Shown: piece after piece, positions 22,701 to 33,759 of the stretch
Numbering within the stretch: the first letter of the stretch is position 1
Layout of the letters: each line of letters begins with the position of its first letter
Assembly (NCBI RefSeq): GCF_023856365.1
Contig: NC_064548.1
Location: forward strand, 16,227,642 to 16,291,641
DNA from: Brienomyrus brachyistius
Lineage: Eukaryota > Chordata > Actinopteri > Osteoglossiformes > Mormyridae
DNA: 64,000 bases
Direction of reading: 5' to 3'
Notes under the pieces: generated by a model
Database searches by the model: none
Told to the model about the DNA's origin: nothing
Seen by the model: only the letters and a program-made list of their open reading frames with translations
Program-made: the position numbers and the translations under genes

Positions 22701-25700
22701 TGAGTTAAAAAAAAAATCTTCAGCTCTAGTCACTTCCATCACCGATCACTCTAATCTGTCACTATGACTCTGTTGCTCATAATCATCAGTCTGTCACGAG
22801 ACACATCAGCCGGACTGTGATATGCTTTCTTCTTTTAGAGAAATATTTTCAAGATTTCAGCAAAGTGTGCCTACTCCACATCTTGCATTGTTGCAATCAG
22901 TAAAGCTACCAGACACAAATTTAGTTTTTTGGAAATTTCACACCTATTCTGTCAGCTTAGAGGTTATTTTTAAAACCCGAATGGTGGCTAAACTGGTGAG
23001 AACTTTGATTCATCCACCCAGTAGCATTTAATAAGCTATTGTCCAAAGGTTACTGATACTATGCAATGGTCCTGTAGTGAAACATGAACCTGTATCGTTT
23101 AGCATACAGCACTGTGCATTGAACCACCATCACACCTCCTACAGTCCCCACCCCCCCCCACCCCTCCTCTGTGGTTTATTCCCACCCACTTTCTATTGAC
23201 AGAACATATCAGGCACATAGAAGGACAGCTCCAAAAAAACTTCACACACTCTCTGGTCATCACCACACACTAGGAGGCTAGAAGGGTCAAACGCTTTCTG
23301 AGTAGGGGAAATCCAGAAGAATGTTCGAACAAAATAAGATATCCCCCCCCCAAGCCCCACCATCAGCTCTGCTCTTAGTCATGCAGTATACAGCTGCTGT
23401 ATGGTGCGAGAGTCTGCCCAAACGCCTACACGAACCGTGACAACAGCCTGCACTGTAAATATTTCAGATATTTCACTGTAGGTGTATAGTTGAGTTTCTG
23501 CAATTCAGGGAGATGACACTCGTTACTAAAGACAGCCACAATGAAGGTATGCAAAATGCAGCATGTGTCGGGGACTTCGGTGCATTTTACATCGCATCAT
23601 CCTGCTACATTGCCGTGGAAACCAATGCCAACTCTGCCACATGAAGGCGTTCCTTCAAAACCGCAGGAAGGACACCCACATGGTGTCAAAATGTTTACCA
23701 ACGCTCTTTAGGTTTATGTTAACCGTACCCTGGAACGCCGTGACGGTGGCGTGCATCTCAGCTGCTCGGAAATCGTTTGCAATTAATTTTTAAGAACAAC
23801 AGAGAGAAGATTGCTATGACATCAGGCCGCATGTTGTGGGAGCATCTACGGCACATGGAAGAATTCCAGCCAGATAAGGATATCAGGCTGAGCGAGCGAT
23901 CGGCTAGAGAAAGCGGCAGCAGCAGAGCACAGCAAAGAGAAGCAAATGTAAAGTATTTCAAAGCAGAGGTATTAATAAGAGGAAGCATATCATGCTGTTA
24001 ATCCAAAGCAACACTCTCACAATAAACTGGCAGCACAGTAAACAGACAGCTGCCTTGCCTGTGAATGCAGTACAAACACCATCTGAGAAGCACTTGTATT
24101 TTGCAAATCGACAAGTTTACCTAAAAGACGCTATAATTCACCTTGCATTCATCTTTAGGTTTATTAATGTATCGGAGATACAGATGGAAGCCACTGGCGT
24201 CCTGTCTAGGGTGTCCTTCTGTCTCTGACTTCCCCCGAAAGTGCAAAGAGACATGCTTTGCTGCGTGTTTGTTTGATGTTGATTGTGTTTCTGTGCCCTG
24301 TGGTACACTGGCATCCTGTCCCGGGCACCGCCTGGCAGGCTCATATTTACTTTGGGCCGTCTGTGTTTCTGGATGCTTATGGTTCTTCTGTTAATGTGTC
24401 AATCAACCGCATACTTTGATGCCAGGCCTGCTGTGATATGGGTCTTATATTAAAGATAAGTATTTTAATAAAACTAACTGCATACTTACAATTAGCAAGG
24501 GCATAGACAGGTATACAGTGTTCTAGTTACAAACGTATTTTATTTTTCTTTGAGCCATTTGTAAGTCCTTATTATCTCATAGTGTGGAAGAGTGTTGAAG
24601 CTGTTGGTATTTCCGGACTTCTTCTCAACCTTTATTTGAATCCACTAGCCATCTTTGTTTTCAGTCTGACCAGAGAGGGTAGAAGAGATGTTTATATACA
24701 ATCAGATATCCTTTCTGACTTCTGCTACTTTCTTGCCGGACGGTAAACAACTGAAGCTCGGTTGCGTCACAGAACGGACCGTCTGCATCGTTTTGATTTT
24801 CAAGTGCTGCTTGACCCAATGCACAGCCCCCACTCACGGCCCCCACGCACGGCCCCCACGCTTGACCACTGTGACGAAAATTACATCACAACAGCTGCAA
24901 AGCAGATGCCGCATCTGTATTTAATGTGAAGCGGCCATGACGCCTCAAACCCACCTGTCACCCTCAACCTGAAGCAGCTGGAAATTGGATGAATGAAGAA
25001 CAAGAAATAAATGTAAAGCTACGTACACAATGGATAGTGCTTCCCTATTGTGTTGTTTTCCCAGGAGGCTTTATTCTAATTGTATAGCAGCATAGTCATA
25101 GATCACATAGTGACTGATTACATGTGGCATCGCACTGCCATCACTTCGCACTTGATTATGATCTAGTGGCATTCAGCAGGATAACCTCCATCTCAAACAA
25201 TCCACTGGAAACATCTGACACTGGAAAATCAGCTGGTCTGCTGGCCTGGTGACTCTCCAGCTCAACCTGTTTAGACAGCTCAGCAGTTCATTGACAAAGA
25301 AATGTCTTTGCCGTTCGGCTGTGTGAATGGATTTTCATGTCCTTTGATTCTGAAACGTCCTTCAAAAGAACATGAATACTAAGTTGAAAATGTGCAAAGA
25401 TGCTGAGGTTTTCAACGTTATTAACCGATATATTTCCCTAACATATGCTGTATTACTCATCTCCACAAATCAACAGAAATGACACGAATGGATTTATTGA
25501 TGTAATTTGTATCATTTGTGTCAGTTGTACGGTTTCTGCCAAATTCATGTTACTCATGTTTTCAAAATAAACCTCCCCCCAAAAAAAACAAAAAAAACTC
25601 ACAATTACACAGAAATAAGTTTAATCAGTGTCACTCCACAGAAAAGTGACAGCTGGTAGATCAGTGTCACCCCATACAAAAGTGACAGCTAGTAGGTCCA

Positions 25701-28700
25701 TGTCACCCCATAAAAAAGTGACAACTGGTAGATCAGTGTCACCCCATAGAAAAGTGACAGCTGGTAGATCAGTGTCACCCCATAAAAAAGTGACTGCTGG
25801 TAGATCCGTGTCACTCCACAGAAAAGTGACAGCTGGTAGATCAGTGTCACCCCATAGAAAAGTGACTGCTGGTAGATCAGTGTCACCCCATAGAAAAGTG
25901 ACAACTGGTAGATCAGTGTCACTCCACAGAAAAGTGACAGCTGGTAGATCAGTGTCACTCCACAGAAAAGTGATAGCTGGTAGATCAGTGTCACTCCACA
26001 GAAAAGTGACAGCTGATATATCCGTGTCACTCCACAGAAAAGTGACAGCTGGTAGATCAGTGTCACTCCACAGAAAAGTGACAGCTGATAGATCCGTGTC
26101 ACTCTACAGAAAAGTGACAGCTGGTATATCCGTGTCACCCCATAGAAAAGTGACAACTGGTAGATCAGTGTCACTCCACAGAAAAGTGACAGCTGGTAGA
26201 TCCGTGTCACCCCATAGAAAAGTGACAGCTGGTAGATCCGTGTCACCCCACAGAAAAGTGACAGCTGGTAGATCCGTGTCACCCCATAGAAAAGTGACAA
26301 CTGGTAGATCAGTGTCACCCCATAGAAAAGTGACAGCTGGTAGATCAGTGTCACCCCATAAAAAAGTGACTGCTGGTAGATCCGTGTCACTCCACAGAAA
26401 AGTGACAGCTGGTAGATCAGTGTCACTCCACAGAAAAGTGACAGCTGATAGATCCGTGTCACTCCACAGAAAAGTGACAGCTGGTAGATCCGTGTCACCC
26501 CATAGAAAAGTGACAACTGGTAGATCAGTGTCACTCCACAGAAAAGTGACAGCTGGTAGATCCGTGTCACCCCACAGAAAAGTGACTGCAAATCAGCTTT
26601 CAATTTCAAAAACTGTATTTTATGATTGCAGATAATATAAAAGAAAACAATTCAAGGAAACTTTGCCTTTCTTCTCCAAGATGCCATCTGGTTTCTGGCA
26701 ACAATGTATGTTTTTGCATCCAAGGCTGTTGGATCTGAAACACCCTCTCAACAACAGACTTCATTACTCACTTCCTACTGGTTTTAATTTCATTTGCTAA
26801 GCTTTCTATTTTCTTCTTTTCTAATTTTAATGTCAATGTACAATGCCACTCCCCAAGCACAAGTTTAAAAATCTTAAAAATTAAAAATCAATATAAATTC
26901 CAAAGAAACAGTACATTTTTAGGTTGTGCCACCTTGTGTTTTTTGCTGATTGGTTCTTCGTGGTTTCCATGCCAACCACACATCACCTGAGACTAGAATT
27001 CATAATGTGCAAGAATGCTGACAGAACGAATGCAAACATGGCCTGCTAGCACAGAGAGAAACAATTCCTACGAATAAAGGAGGTCAGAATCATGACACTG
27101 CATGGAAGTGACAGACGGAAGGGTCACGTGACACATCGCAATCTCAACTCCAGTGAAGTGGTAAAGTGGGAGGAGAGAGACACGCCTGCAGCAGCTATCA
27201 GAGAATGAAAGTTTCTCTTTGCTGGGAACAATGAAAAATTGCGGGTAAGGACAACTTTAAATGCAACATTTAGAGCACATGTATGTCTTCATAAAAATGT
27301 ATCCCTTCTGTATAAAGCCAGAGAAATCCAAAATGTTTAATCAAAGATCTCTTCCTATAAGACAAGATGAACTCCAAGCTGAGTCCTTGGTCTGCTGCCA
27401 GACACTGCATTTGTAATCATAGTACAGCTGCATTTTTTTCCACAGTGAAAAAAAACTCAAGAGGATGTTTAAAACAGTGCCGGCTAACCATGAAAGCAGC
27501 ACCGTATCACTGAAAAAGATAAAACCCACATAAATATCAGTCATTTATTAAACACATATACTGTGATGCCAAGAAATACACACATTTCACATGGTTCCTT
27601 CTAGACCTCTAGCACCCAGGAAACACTGAGAAACCACAAGAGGTTTCACTGGCAATGAACAGCCTCAATCAAAACATCATTAGAAAAACCAATTACTTCA
27701 TAAATGACCAGTATAAAGGGCATTCAGGGAAACTCCCAAGAACCACAAAGTGTCTGGGTCAACACTTGTCCATCCCTGTCCCTTGTGACCGGTCCCCATT
27801 TGGCCAGCCAGTGGATCGTCTCCTTATTTCCCTCCTGTACCGTGCCGTTACATAACAACAAAGGCCTTTTCACCCAAGACTGTCCCTTGGGTGTAAAATG
27901 TCCTGTATTAATACCTCAACTGCATTTTCTGTCCAAATAAGTTAAACCCAATACTGGGTTTCCATCCATGCATCCATCCACCTTGTAACTGTTTACCCTA
28001 GACTTTACATATATCATTAATAATTGAGTCAGACAACTGACAAATATATTGTAATATATATACGGACGTGACATTGTGGATGTCGCTTGTGAGCCTTAAC
28101 ACTGTAGGAGGTCTCTCACCTGCCACCATACACAGACCTGCTTAGAGAGCTGATTCATTGATGGGCTTGGACTATGACCACAGTTTATAGCTCGCTGTTA
28201 TTAAAGCTGGCTCCTGTTCTCTGTTTTCAGCACACCCACGGTTGGGCTATATGGCAGAATAATTTATCACAATCATTTTTTCCATATCAGTCGAAATCAA
28301 TAATTATCACAATACAATTAATTACAAAGTTATTATCTCTTCACTTCAAGGCTACATATTTGTTTGAAATTCCATTAGAATTGCCCTTAAACAGAGAAGA
28401 ACGTGAAAACGATAACAAATTGAATGTACTGGAAAATGAAATCCAATTTTAATAAATTAATCATAAAAACAAACTTTGTTGTCCTAGGGCTATAACACTA
28501 GATAACACAGACAGTATGCTTCGGTCCTGATGCATTTAGTTTCTCTGACTGACTAGCTCTCATTACAGGAAATGGGTATAACTTTACTGATAGGGTGTTA
28601 TAATACATTTGTTTTTTATTTCGTTTTTATATTAATATTATTTTCAGTTTTGCATTTGAGATCCAGTTTAGTTTTGGTTTTCACTGTGGTTTTATTTGTT

Positions 28701-31464
28701 TGTATTTGAAAGATAGGCTTGTATGTCTGTCTGATCTTTAGAAAATCCTACAAATGCACAATATTAGTACTTGTGTACTCAAAGTGAGCAAACCTGTTAC
28801 AGGTATTACTGATGTTCATTAAAGAGTAAACAAATCAACTGATTCAGCTAAAAATGAGTAAGAATTTTCATGGAAAGTATTTGACTTTTGTTTTTCTTTT
28901 ATTTCAGTTAGTTACCTATTTTTAGTTGTGGATTTTATTTTCATATGGTTTCTTTTAGTTATGGTTAACAAAAGTAACCTTTGTTGTCACCCATCCTGCA
29001 ATGAAAAATAAAATGCTGTGTCCCGTTTTTAAACAACACAGGACATGGTTTGTCCTGTATTTCTTCAGATTGAAAGTGGAAATCCAAAATTACTGGTGTG
29101 TGTAAAGACTTGCATTCTGTATTTATATCGGATGGCAGTGCTTCAAGTGGTGAAATGAGTTGCCAGTATTTCCAGTTTTAGTTGGCACAAGTTTTCAGCA
29201 AAGTTCACGCTACACTTCGCCACTATACCACCAACGTCTTTTTTATCTTGTTGACACAAAATATCTACTTTCAAAATAGGTGCTGTGGCTCCTGAACTGT
29301 CCCTTTCTTCACCGCCAAGGAGGAAGTGCTTATCTTCCCATGGCGTTATCAAAGAAGCAGCACACACTTTGCTCCGCTATCTCAATAAACCTTGATGGCT
29401 TTATTGATGTAGGTCTGCTCTTAAAGACTAGCGTGTGAATTGCTTGTTTGAATTGCGTTTGTTTCTGTGATGTGTGGTATCAAGCAAAATTTCTTAGCGA
29501 CAGTATAGTGAAGTTTCTCATTTTCTTCTGGTTTAAATCTGCCGACGATAAGTCAACATATCGTTTATTTCACACAGACCTGACAGAGCCAATAATAAAC
29601 TTCATTCATTCTGCGTGAACATTAATGCAACAGCACATGTTGGGGTTTATGAATGAATGAATGAATGAATGAAAAAATATATTATCATTATTATTACTAC
29701 TACAACAACTACAACTGCGTGCGTGCGTGTGGTCATGTATATATTACATTGATAAAAACTTATTTTGATGTTGTGGGAAACACCTTTTCGGTTCCCACAA
29801 GGAGAAACACAATTTTATAAAAATCTGCGACTGCAATCAAAAACCTAAAGATGCCAAACGTGTTGTGGGGTGGCCATGACAGCGCTGAAGTCTCACACCT
29901 CTGGGACCAGGGTTCCAGTCTCTGCCTTGGTTCCAAACGTGTGTGGACTTTGTATGTTCTCCTTGTGTTGCCATGGGGTTTAATAGGAGTTACCAAACTG
30001 CTTGGAGCTGTGAACAATGCATGTGTCTTGTGATGGGTTGGTGCCCCATCCTGGGTAGTTCTCTGCCTTACGCCCAAAGGCTCCTTTGATAGGCAGCCAT
30101 CCACATTGGTTGGACACACACATAGGAAACAGTTAAAATTAGAAAAAAGTTGTCATCAGATGACCCCTAACGACTCTACGTGACGTCACTATATAGGCCT
30201 GCTTTCTTGAGGAATATTGTCATTTATTTGACAATAAATGTGTTGTCAAATTAGACGGAAAAAGTCTGTTTTAATGGTTATATACACAATATAAACGACA
30301 TATATTTATAAATAAATATATAAACAATTTCAAACACCATTTTAAAATGTATTATTGTCCACCTAATTGAAGAATTAATCGCTTCCCCTCGATTTAGTTT
30401 GGGTAGCGCAACAGGGATGGATTTGCGAATAATCGCTTCTAGCTTTATTACAATGGCAGACAGTCTAATTTGATCACTGACGGGAGGAGTTGAATTGCGT
30501 GTTTAAATGTATGTATAAGACGCCTAAGAAATGTCACAAAATTTAATCACATGGCCTGGAAGTGAACGTTTTCTAGCTCTATCCTTCTAATTGAATGGAA
30601 GTTTCTGCCTGAATGGATTGATAGATTCAGAGCTGCTGGTAGCGGCATTCATGTGATCAGCGGCGTAGGCACCCGAGGGTACCCCCAATATTTAATTTGA
30701 TTCTTTCATCCCCACTCAATAAACAGACGTTTTTATTTTAATTATTATTTTGGGCCCCACCCACACCCCCGCCCCACTGTCAAACTCTCTCCAACGCCCT
30801 TGTATGCGACAGTTTTGTTAAACAGTAGCCTTGAACTATTATTCTCTTCTCTGTCACACTGTTGTAATTCGACTGAAACCCCGTTATAACGCCCTACATA
30901 TTTATTCGGATGCCTGCATTACAACTTTTACATACTTTGGCCAAGTTTAAACGTAACCCAGATGGACGATTCGTATTTCTGCATTTACAATAAAAATATG
31001 AAGTAGCTAGCCCACGCGTAAACTTTTTTTCAAAACATTAGTAAATATGTTTGTGTCGCCGGAAAAACACAGGCATGACGGTCAACAGGTATGGTTAAAT
31101 ATTTGAAATCTGTCCCGAGTCTTTGCTGATTTGCCCATATAGGATGAACTCAGCAGAAGTAAGATTTCCCTTTCTGAGTAACAGCGCGACCACATTTTAA
31201 CACCTTTCCACACAGCCTCCGACATCCCATACATGGTACACATCTAAACAGTGCAGTCAATCATAAAAAGGCTTTCCAATAGATGCTATTCTTTGTATCA
31301 TCAGCAGCAGATATGTCACTGTACGAAGTGGCAGTAAGTCTAAAACAAAACAGGAACCGCCGTGAATTACCTTTTCCATTTTGCCAGGCTGTGTACCAAG
31401 ACAGGCTTAGAAAACAGGAAAGGAGCATAACCACGATCGCAGCCGATGAATTTCTGAGCCTCAT
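4742..31464 (-). CDS. MGAT4A: Alpha-1,3-mannosyl-glycoprotein 4-beta-GlcNAc-transferase A, 15 coding exons
   Basis: Golgi enzyme GnT-IVa (family GT54). It adds beta-1,4-GlcNAc to the alpha-1,3-mannose arm of N-glycans, opening the third antenna. Minus-strand coding exons: 31464-31371, 22081-21914, 20873-20733, 16319-16186, 15831-15785, 15365-15252, 14184-14109, 13807-13693, 13113-12983, 9078-8971, 8632-8439, 6944-6866, 5669-5624, 5208-5096, 4771-4742. Phases agree throughout and give 529 aa (human about 535). The start MRLRNSS is followed by one membrane segment (about residues 9-24) and a coiled-coil stem (about 34-70). GT-A catalytic region: [28 protein letters not shown] at 259-262 (metal/donor-binding acidic motif), and [19 protein letters not shown]. 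The C-terminal part (from about 377) corresponds to the family's GlcNAc-binding lectin domain and ends IHIKKLPRH. Exon 5 (47 nt) has a weak donor, AAGCA|GTTGCG. Exon 13 (46 nt) is the least conserved but fits exactly by phase. No disruption seen. Confidence 0.96.
4831..5005 (+). repeat. tRNA-derived SINE in the last MGAT4A intron
   Basis: Contains a Pol III B-box-like AGTTCAAATCCC near 4874-4885 and, downstream, the CTGCTTTGGATAAACGTG tail typical of fish tRNA-SINEs. It lies in the intron between coding exons 14 and 15. The A box is degenerate, so it is an old copy. Confidence 0.6.
8036..8176. repeat. Inverted-repeat (hairpin) element in MGAT4A intron 11
   Basis: The left arm (AATGATTGGGTCAGAGAGAT, then AACCAATCAGATT) matches the reverse complement of the right arm (AATGACTGATGAGAAAACCA, then ATAAGATTGTAGAGG). 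It looks like a palindromic miniature transposon remnant. CAAT-box-like ATTGG words recur within it and to about 8235. No target duplication was identified. It lies between exons 12 and 11. Confidence 0.45.
9079..11315 (-). other. MGAT4A: MGAT4A intron 9, part nearest exon 10
   Basis: Mostly unique AT-rich intron. About 9530-9680 resembles a diverged fish interspersed repeat and includes a (GTCT)n tract near 9630-9655. The open frames at 9832-10353 have no recognisable domain. No exon or RNA gene was recognised. Confidence 0.5.
11316..12201. repeat. 36-bp minisatellite, about 24.6 copies, in MGAT4A intron 9
   Basis: Tandem array whose plus-strand unit is ACCTCAGTCCAGGTATTAAC followed by CCACTGAAAAGGAGAG. 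Units differ at few sites (AAAAGG/AAACGG, CCCACTG/CCCCCTG). Because 36 is divisible by three, the minus strand stays open over 11142-12314 as a repeated 12-residue pattern, [12 protein letters not shown]. This is a by-product of the repeat, not a credible protein. The array ends at 12202-12219 in an inverted partial unit (CTCCTTTTCAGTGGGTTA). The sense strand for MGAT4A repeatedly shows TCTCTCCTTTTCAG, which resembles a splice acceptor. Confidence 0.95.
13326..13478. mobile_element. hAT-like miniature element, copy 2, in MGAT4A intron 8
   Basis: Second copy of the element at 4384-4558, sharing CTCTTGGTTTGCTTTGGGG, ACAGAGAGCACCATCTAGTG and CAGCAAATGGTTCA. The left arm has lost about 20 bp compared with copy 1. 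Possible diverged 8-bp flanks are atgtaaga (13318-13325) and gtgtaaaa (13479-13486). Located between exons 9 and 8. Confidence 0.7.
15748..15773 (+). repeat. Interstitial telomere-like tract, (GGGTTA)4
   Basis: Four perfect GGGTTA units plus GG on the plus strand. On the MGAT4A sense strand this is CCCTAA repeats beginning 11 bases after the exon 5 donor (intron starts at 15784). Too short to be a telomere; most likely a chance expansion or a double-strand-break repair footprint. Confidence 0.9.
16791..17006. mobile_element. 216-bp palindromic element in MGAT4A intron 3
   Basis: The left arm (TTTACTTTTACATCTTAGAG, CTCCAGCTCCGGTCCTG, CTACTATCCAGTAGGTTTT) and right arm are nearly perfect reverse complements. 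The right arm carries an extra ACCCCTG. An inner stem CACCTG..CAGGTG continues towards the loop. The arms resemble the common fish hAT-type miniature elements with CAGGGGTCTCCA ends; the left terminal CAGGGGT seems lost. It lies between exons 4 and 3. Confidence 0.75.
17096..17252 (+). repeat. Degenerate tRNA-derived SINE
   Basis: GGCAATTTAGTGGTAAGGAA resembles an A-box/tRNA 5' half. TGAGCAAGTGCCCTTAATCT and the TTTGGATAAAAGTTTAAATC end are SINE body and tail words. The B box is eroded. In MGAT4A intron 3. Confidence 0.5.
17253..20732 (-). other. MGAT4A: MGAT4A intron 3, remainder
   Basis: About 3.5 kb of intron between exon 4 and exon 3. Short open frames (for example 17676-18022 and 18893-19207) have no recognisable domain, conserved motif or splice context. 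No RNA gene identified. Confidence 0.5.
21342..21744 (+). mobile_element. Internally deleted Tc1/mariner element, copy 1
   Basis: Left end CAGTAACAGACAAAATTCTG then GACACACC; right end CAGGTGTATCCAGATTG. A TA dinucleotide precedes the left end. The interior keeps AACCCTATAGAGCTGG, the degraded remnant of the transposase segment around the SPDLNPIE motif; the rest of the gene is missing. It shares layout and sequence with the copy at 57437-57808. It lies in MGAT4A intron 2 and cannot encode transposase. Confidence 0.75.
22332..22400 (+). repeat. (GAGAT)n pentanucleotide microsatellite
   Basis: Near-perfect GATGA/GATAA repeats in MGAT4A intron 1, running directly into AACTTTATTTATCCTGAGGG, a tail sequence common to fish retroposons. 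It is therefore probably the 3' tail of an old insertion. Confidence 0.9.
22504..22625 (-). repeat. Fish 'atccatccat' interspersed repeat, 3' part, minus strand
   Basis: ATCCATCCATCCATTTTCCA followed by ACCGCTTATCC and CCGGAAGCAATGGGCACGAG is the reverse complement of a repeat tail abundant in fish genomes. Related pieces occur at 29868-30110, 46985-47175 and 56039-56402. Confidence 0.65.
22626..25623 (-). other. MGAT4A: MGAT4A intron 1, part nearest exon 2
   Basis: About 3 kb of unique intron with C-rich runs near 23150-23165 and 23343-23351. The piece at 24180-24350 (CTGGCGTCCTGTCTAGGGTG and CTGGCATCCTGTCCCGGGCA) matches interspersed-repeat wording. GCACGGCCCCCAC-type words repeat at 24827-24861. 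No exon recognised. Confidence 0.45.
25624..26586. repeat. 36-bp minisatellite, about 27 copies, in MGAT4A intron 1
   Basis: The unit is AGTGTCACCCCATAGAAAAG followed by TGACAGCTGGTAGATC, with variants CTCCACAG/CCCCATAG and ACAGCTGG/ACTGCTGG/ACAACTGG. Both strands stay open across it (plus 25628-26635, minus 25689-26609) because the unit is a multiple of three; neither is a credible protein. Each unit holds a TGTCAC...GTGACA stem with an 11-base loop. It is unrelated in sequence to the other 36-bp array in this gene. Confidence 0.95.
26640..31370 (-). other. MGAT4A: MGAT4A intron 1, part nearest exon 1
   Basis: About 4.7 kb of AT-rich intron. It holds an interspersed repeat at 29868-30110 and a GAATGAAT run near 29650-29670. 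Open frames here have no recognisable domain. Confidence 0.45.
29868..30110 (+). repeat. Fish interspersed repeat ('ctcacacctctgggacca' family)
   Basis: Shares CTCACACCTCTGG(G/T)ACCA, TATGTTCTCCTTGTGTTG and GGTGCCCCATCCTG blocks with the longer copy at 56039-56402. Diverged and non-coding; it accounts for the open frames on both strands here. Confidence 0.6.
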
Positions 31465-31610
31465 TTCATTTCAGCTGTTTTCAAGGTGCTGATCTCCTAC
31501 CAGATGTCTCTCTTTTTTCTTTTTCCCAATGTAGGATAGATAGAGTGCTTGCCAGTCGCAAAAATCCGTGGGATCGCTTCACGCTGGTGGGGAAGATGAC
31601 AGACCAGCGG

Positions 31611-31618
31611 TATATATA
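31611..31618 (-). promoter_or_regulatory. MGAT4A: Candidate TATA box of MGAT4A
   Basis: TATATATA inside GGTATATATACCG, about 150 bases upstream of the MGAT4A ATG. That predicts a start site near 31585 and a 5' UTR of about 120 bases. The motif is nearly palindromic, so strand is assigned from the gene. No transcript evidence. Confidence 0.45.
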
Positions 31619-33759
31619 CCGTATGCAGCTTTCTCCAAGCACCGATCGACCGCAGTGATTTTGCCACCAGCAGCCAGTTACTGAACTGAGTTCACCCAAG
31701 TAGCTGTCAGGAAGAGGTATAAGCTAAATTGGTGTCACTTTCCTCCCTACGTCAGAGATACATCCCAGGAAGATCGCAAGCTCGTTTTATTTACATTTCC
31801 TTGCGTATAATATTGCTATTCAGAATTCCACAGCTGTCGTGAATACCACGCTACCATTGCTTGTACTGTATCTTGGATTGGTCCTTCGCTGACGAAGACA
31901 TACTTTCATATAGACATATTGTTGTCTGTGGGTTTCAAAGTAATAGGCTATAATTAGGCTACTAATTACTTTAAACATTACTAAATACATATGAGGAATA
32001 TGTGATAATATTATTTTTAAATGCATTAGTAACTTAGCCTACGAATTGTACTTTGAAATGATTTACTATCTTACTAATTGTTCTGGTAAGTCATGTAGGC
32101 TGAATGCATTTTTAATGTATAGGACCCATTAAATGCTTGACTGGCCACCTAACTTACTTTAGATCTCCGGCTCGAAATATTTTGACTTCAAACTATAGCT
32201 TACCGACTTTTTGGTTAAATGACTGGCTTTAAATTTAGAATTTATTTTCACATAATATAATAGGATGTTGGAAACATTTTAGTACTTAAAATTGAGTTAT
32301 GAATTAAGAAAATTCTTAATTAAAACGTATTAACTAGGAGAAATAACCCCATTTCGCTGAGGTTCCTTGAATATTTTGTATTGGAGCGTGCCCCTCAGAT
32401 TAATGCGTGAACAATAAATTTCTATTCACACTAAGTGCACCATCTTGTGGCTGAAATTGGGTACTGCAATTTTGTAGACCTAACTCACCCACCTCAGGAA
32501 ATTGGCCTATAATTAATTATGTTAATTTCAGAATTAAATCACCTTAGGATATTCGTAAAATATTTTTGGGATATTAATCACTTTCCCTTAAAGGTATATT
32601 AGATTATATTAAATATTTAAGTGCAAAAGAGATGCAACCTTCCCATTAATTTCACATTGACTCAATTGGTGGCGCTGTTGCACAGAGTTGTGGACACGAA
32701 TTTTGCATGGTCTCGCAGTGTTTTGAGGCTGTCCATTGGATGCCCAGATTTTCTCCTGCTTTCTTAAGACATGCAGTTATGCTGATTGGTGTCTCTACAT
32801 GCTAGAACATGACTGTATGAGTGGGTGTATTTAGACTTGCATCCCATCTGAGATGTACCCAGGCCTAGACTGCGATTAAAGATCATCCTGGACTTCTGGG
32901 GTTCCTCCACGAAAAATTTTGCCGGCCCACATACGCATTGGTCGACCGGGAAAATGCCGAATATGCCAGATGGCAATTAGAAAATGGACGGATGTAGCCG
33001 ATATATTTCAGTCGATAGCAACTGAAGTGTACTTTATCCGTTTTTGGTCATTATGGTCAATGCGCTCCAAATCAGTAGTGATGCAGATTGAGTATAGGGT
33101 CCGCTACCCCATTTCAGTATTTTTTTCTTGATCTCATCAAGGTCCCTGAAGTTATCTTTTAACCTTTCGCTTCTGTATCTTTCCTGATTATTTCTGCTAC
33201 AAGGTGAACGCTTTCCGAATCGACTCGTGGAAACTACGCTTTGAGTGATTCTAGATATAAAAGAATTAACTATTAATTGTATTGGTCAATATATAAAAAT
33301 ATTTTTAAAGAAAAAAATATAAAAAAAGAAATCACATTTCACTGTACAGTACTGTGCAACACAATAATAATACCCACTAGAAACGCGGAGCAAACAACTG
33401 CATAAATTTTGTTGTTTAAAAGCAACTTGATGAGAAGTTTAATTTAAGTTTAGGCGACGTAAAACGTATAACAGTTCTGTTATATTTTATGTTATTTCAG
33501 ATCGGGATCTGGACCCAGTCTAAATACTGTAGCCTACTTATTTATAGGAACGTAGTTTTGAAGTCTGGAGCAAATATTTCAGGTCGGGAATAGAAACGGG
33601 ACGGACGCGTCATCTAGTGTCCTGTAGCGTGTCGGAATGCTTAGCATAATGTTTTAACTATCTGTGTTTATCTTCTATTTTAGCATTACCTTACGTAATT
33701 CTTACATAGCAAGACAGCGCAAAGGGCTCGTCTGGATCTGCGTTGGCTGCAGTAGCACA
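31619..33759. other. Divergent intergenic region between MGAT4A and MRPL30
   Basis: About 2.1 kb, AT-rich, holding both promoters. No gene is recognised. About 32745-32880 resembles a fragment of a fish interspersed repeat. No clear TATA box is seen just before the MRPL30 ATG. Confidence 0.5.

Noticed and set aside
25628..26635. 335-aa and 306-aa repetitive open frames on opposite strands
   Set aside because: Both are translations of the second 36-bp minisatellite; openness on both strands argues for repeat structure, not coding.
31481..31699. 72-aa minus-strand open frame upstream of MGAT4A
   Set aside because: It overlaps the predicted TATA box and 5' UTR and has no recognisable domain.
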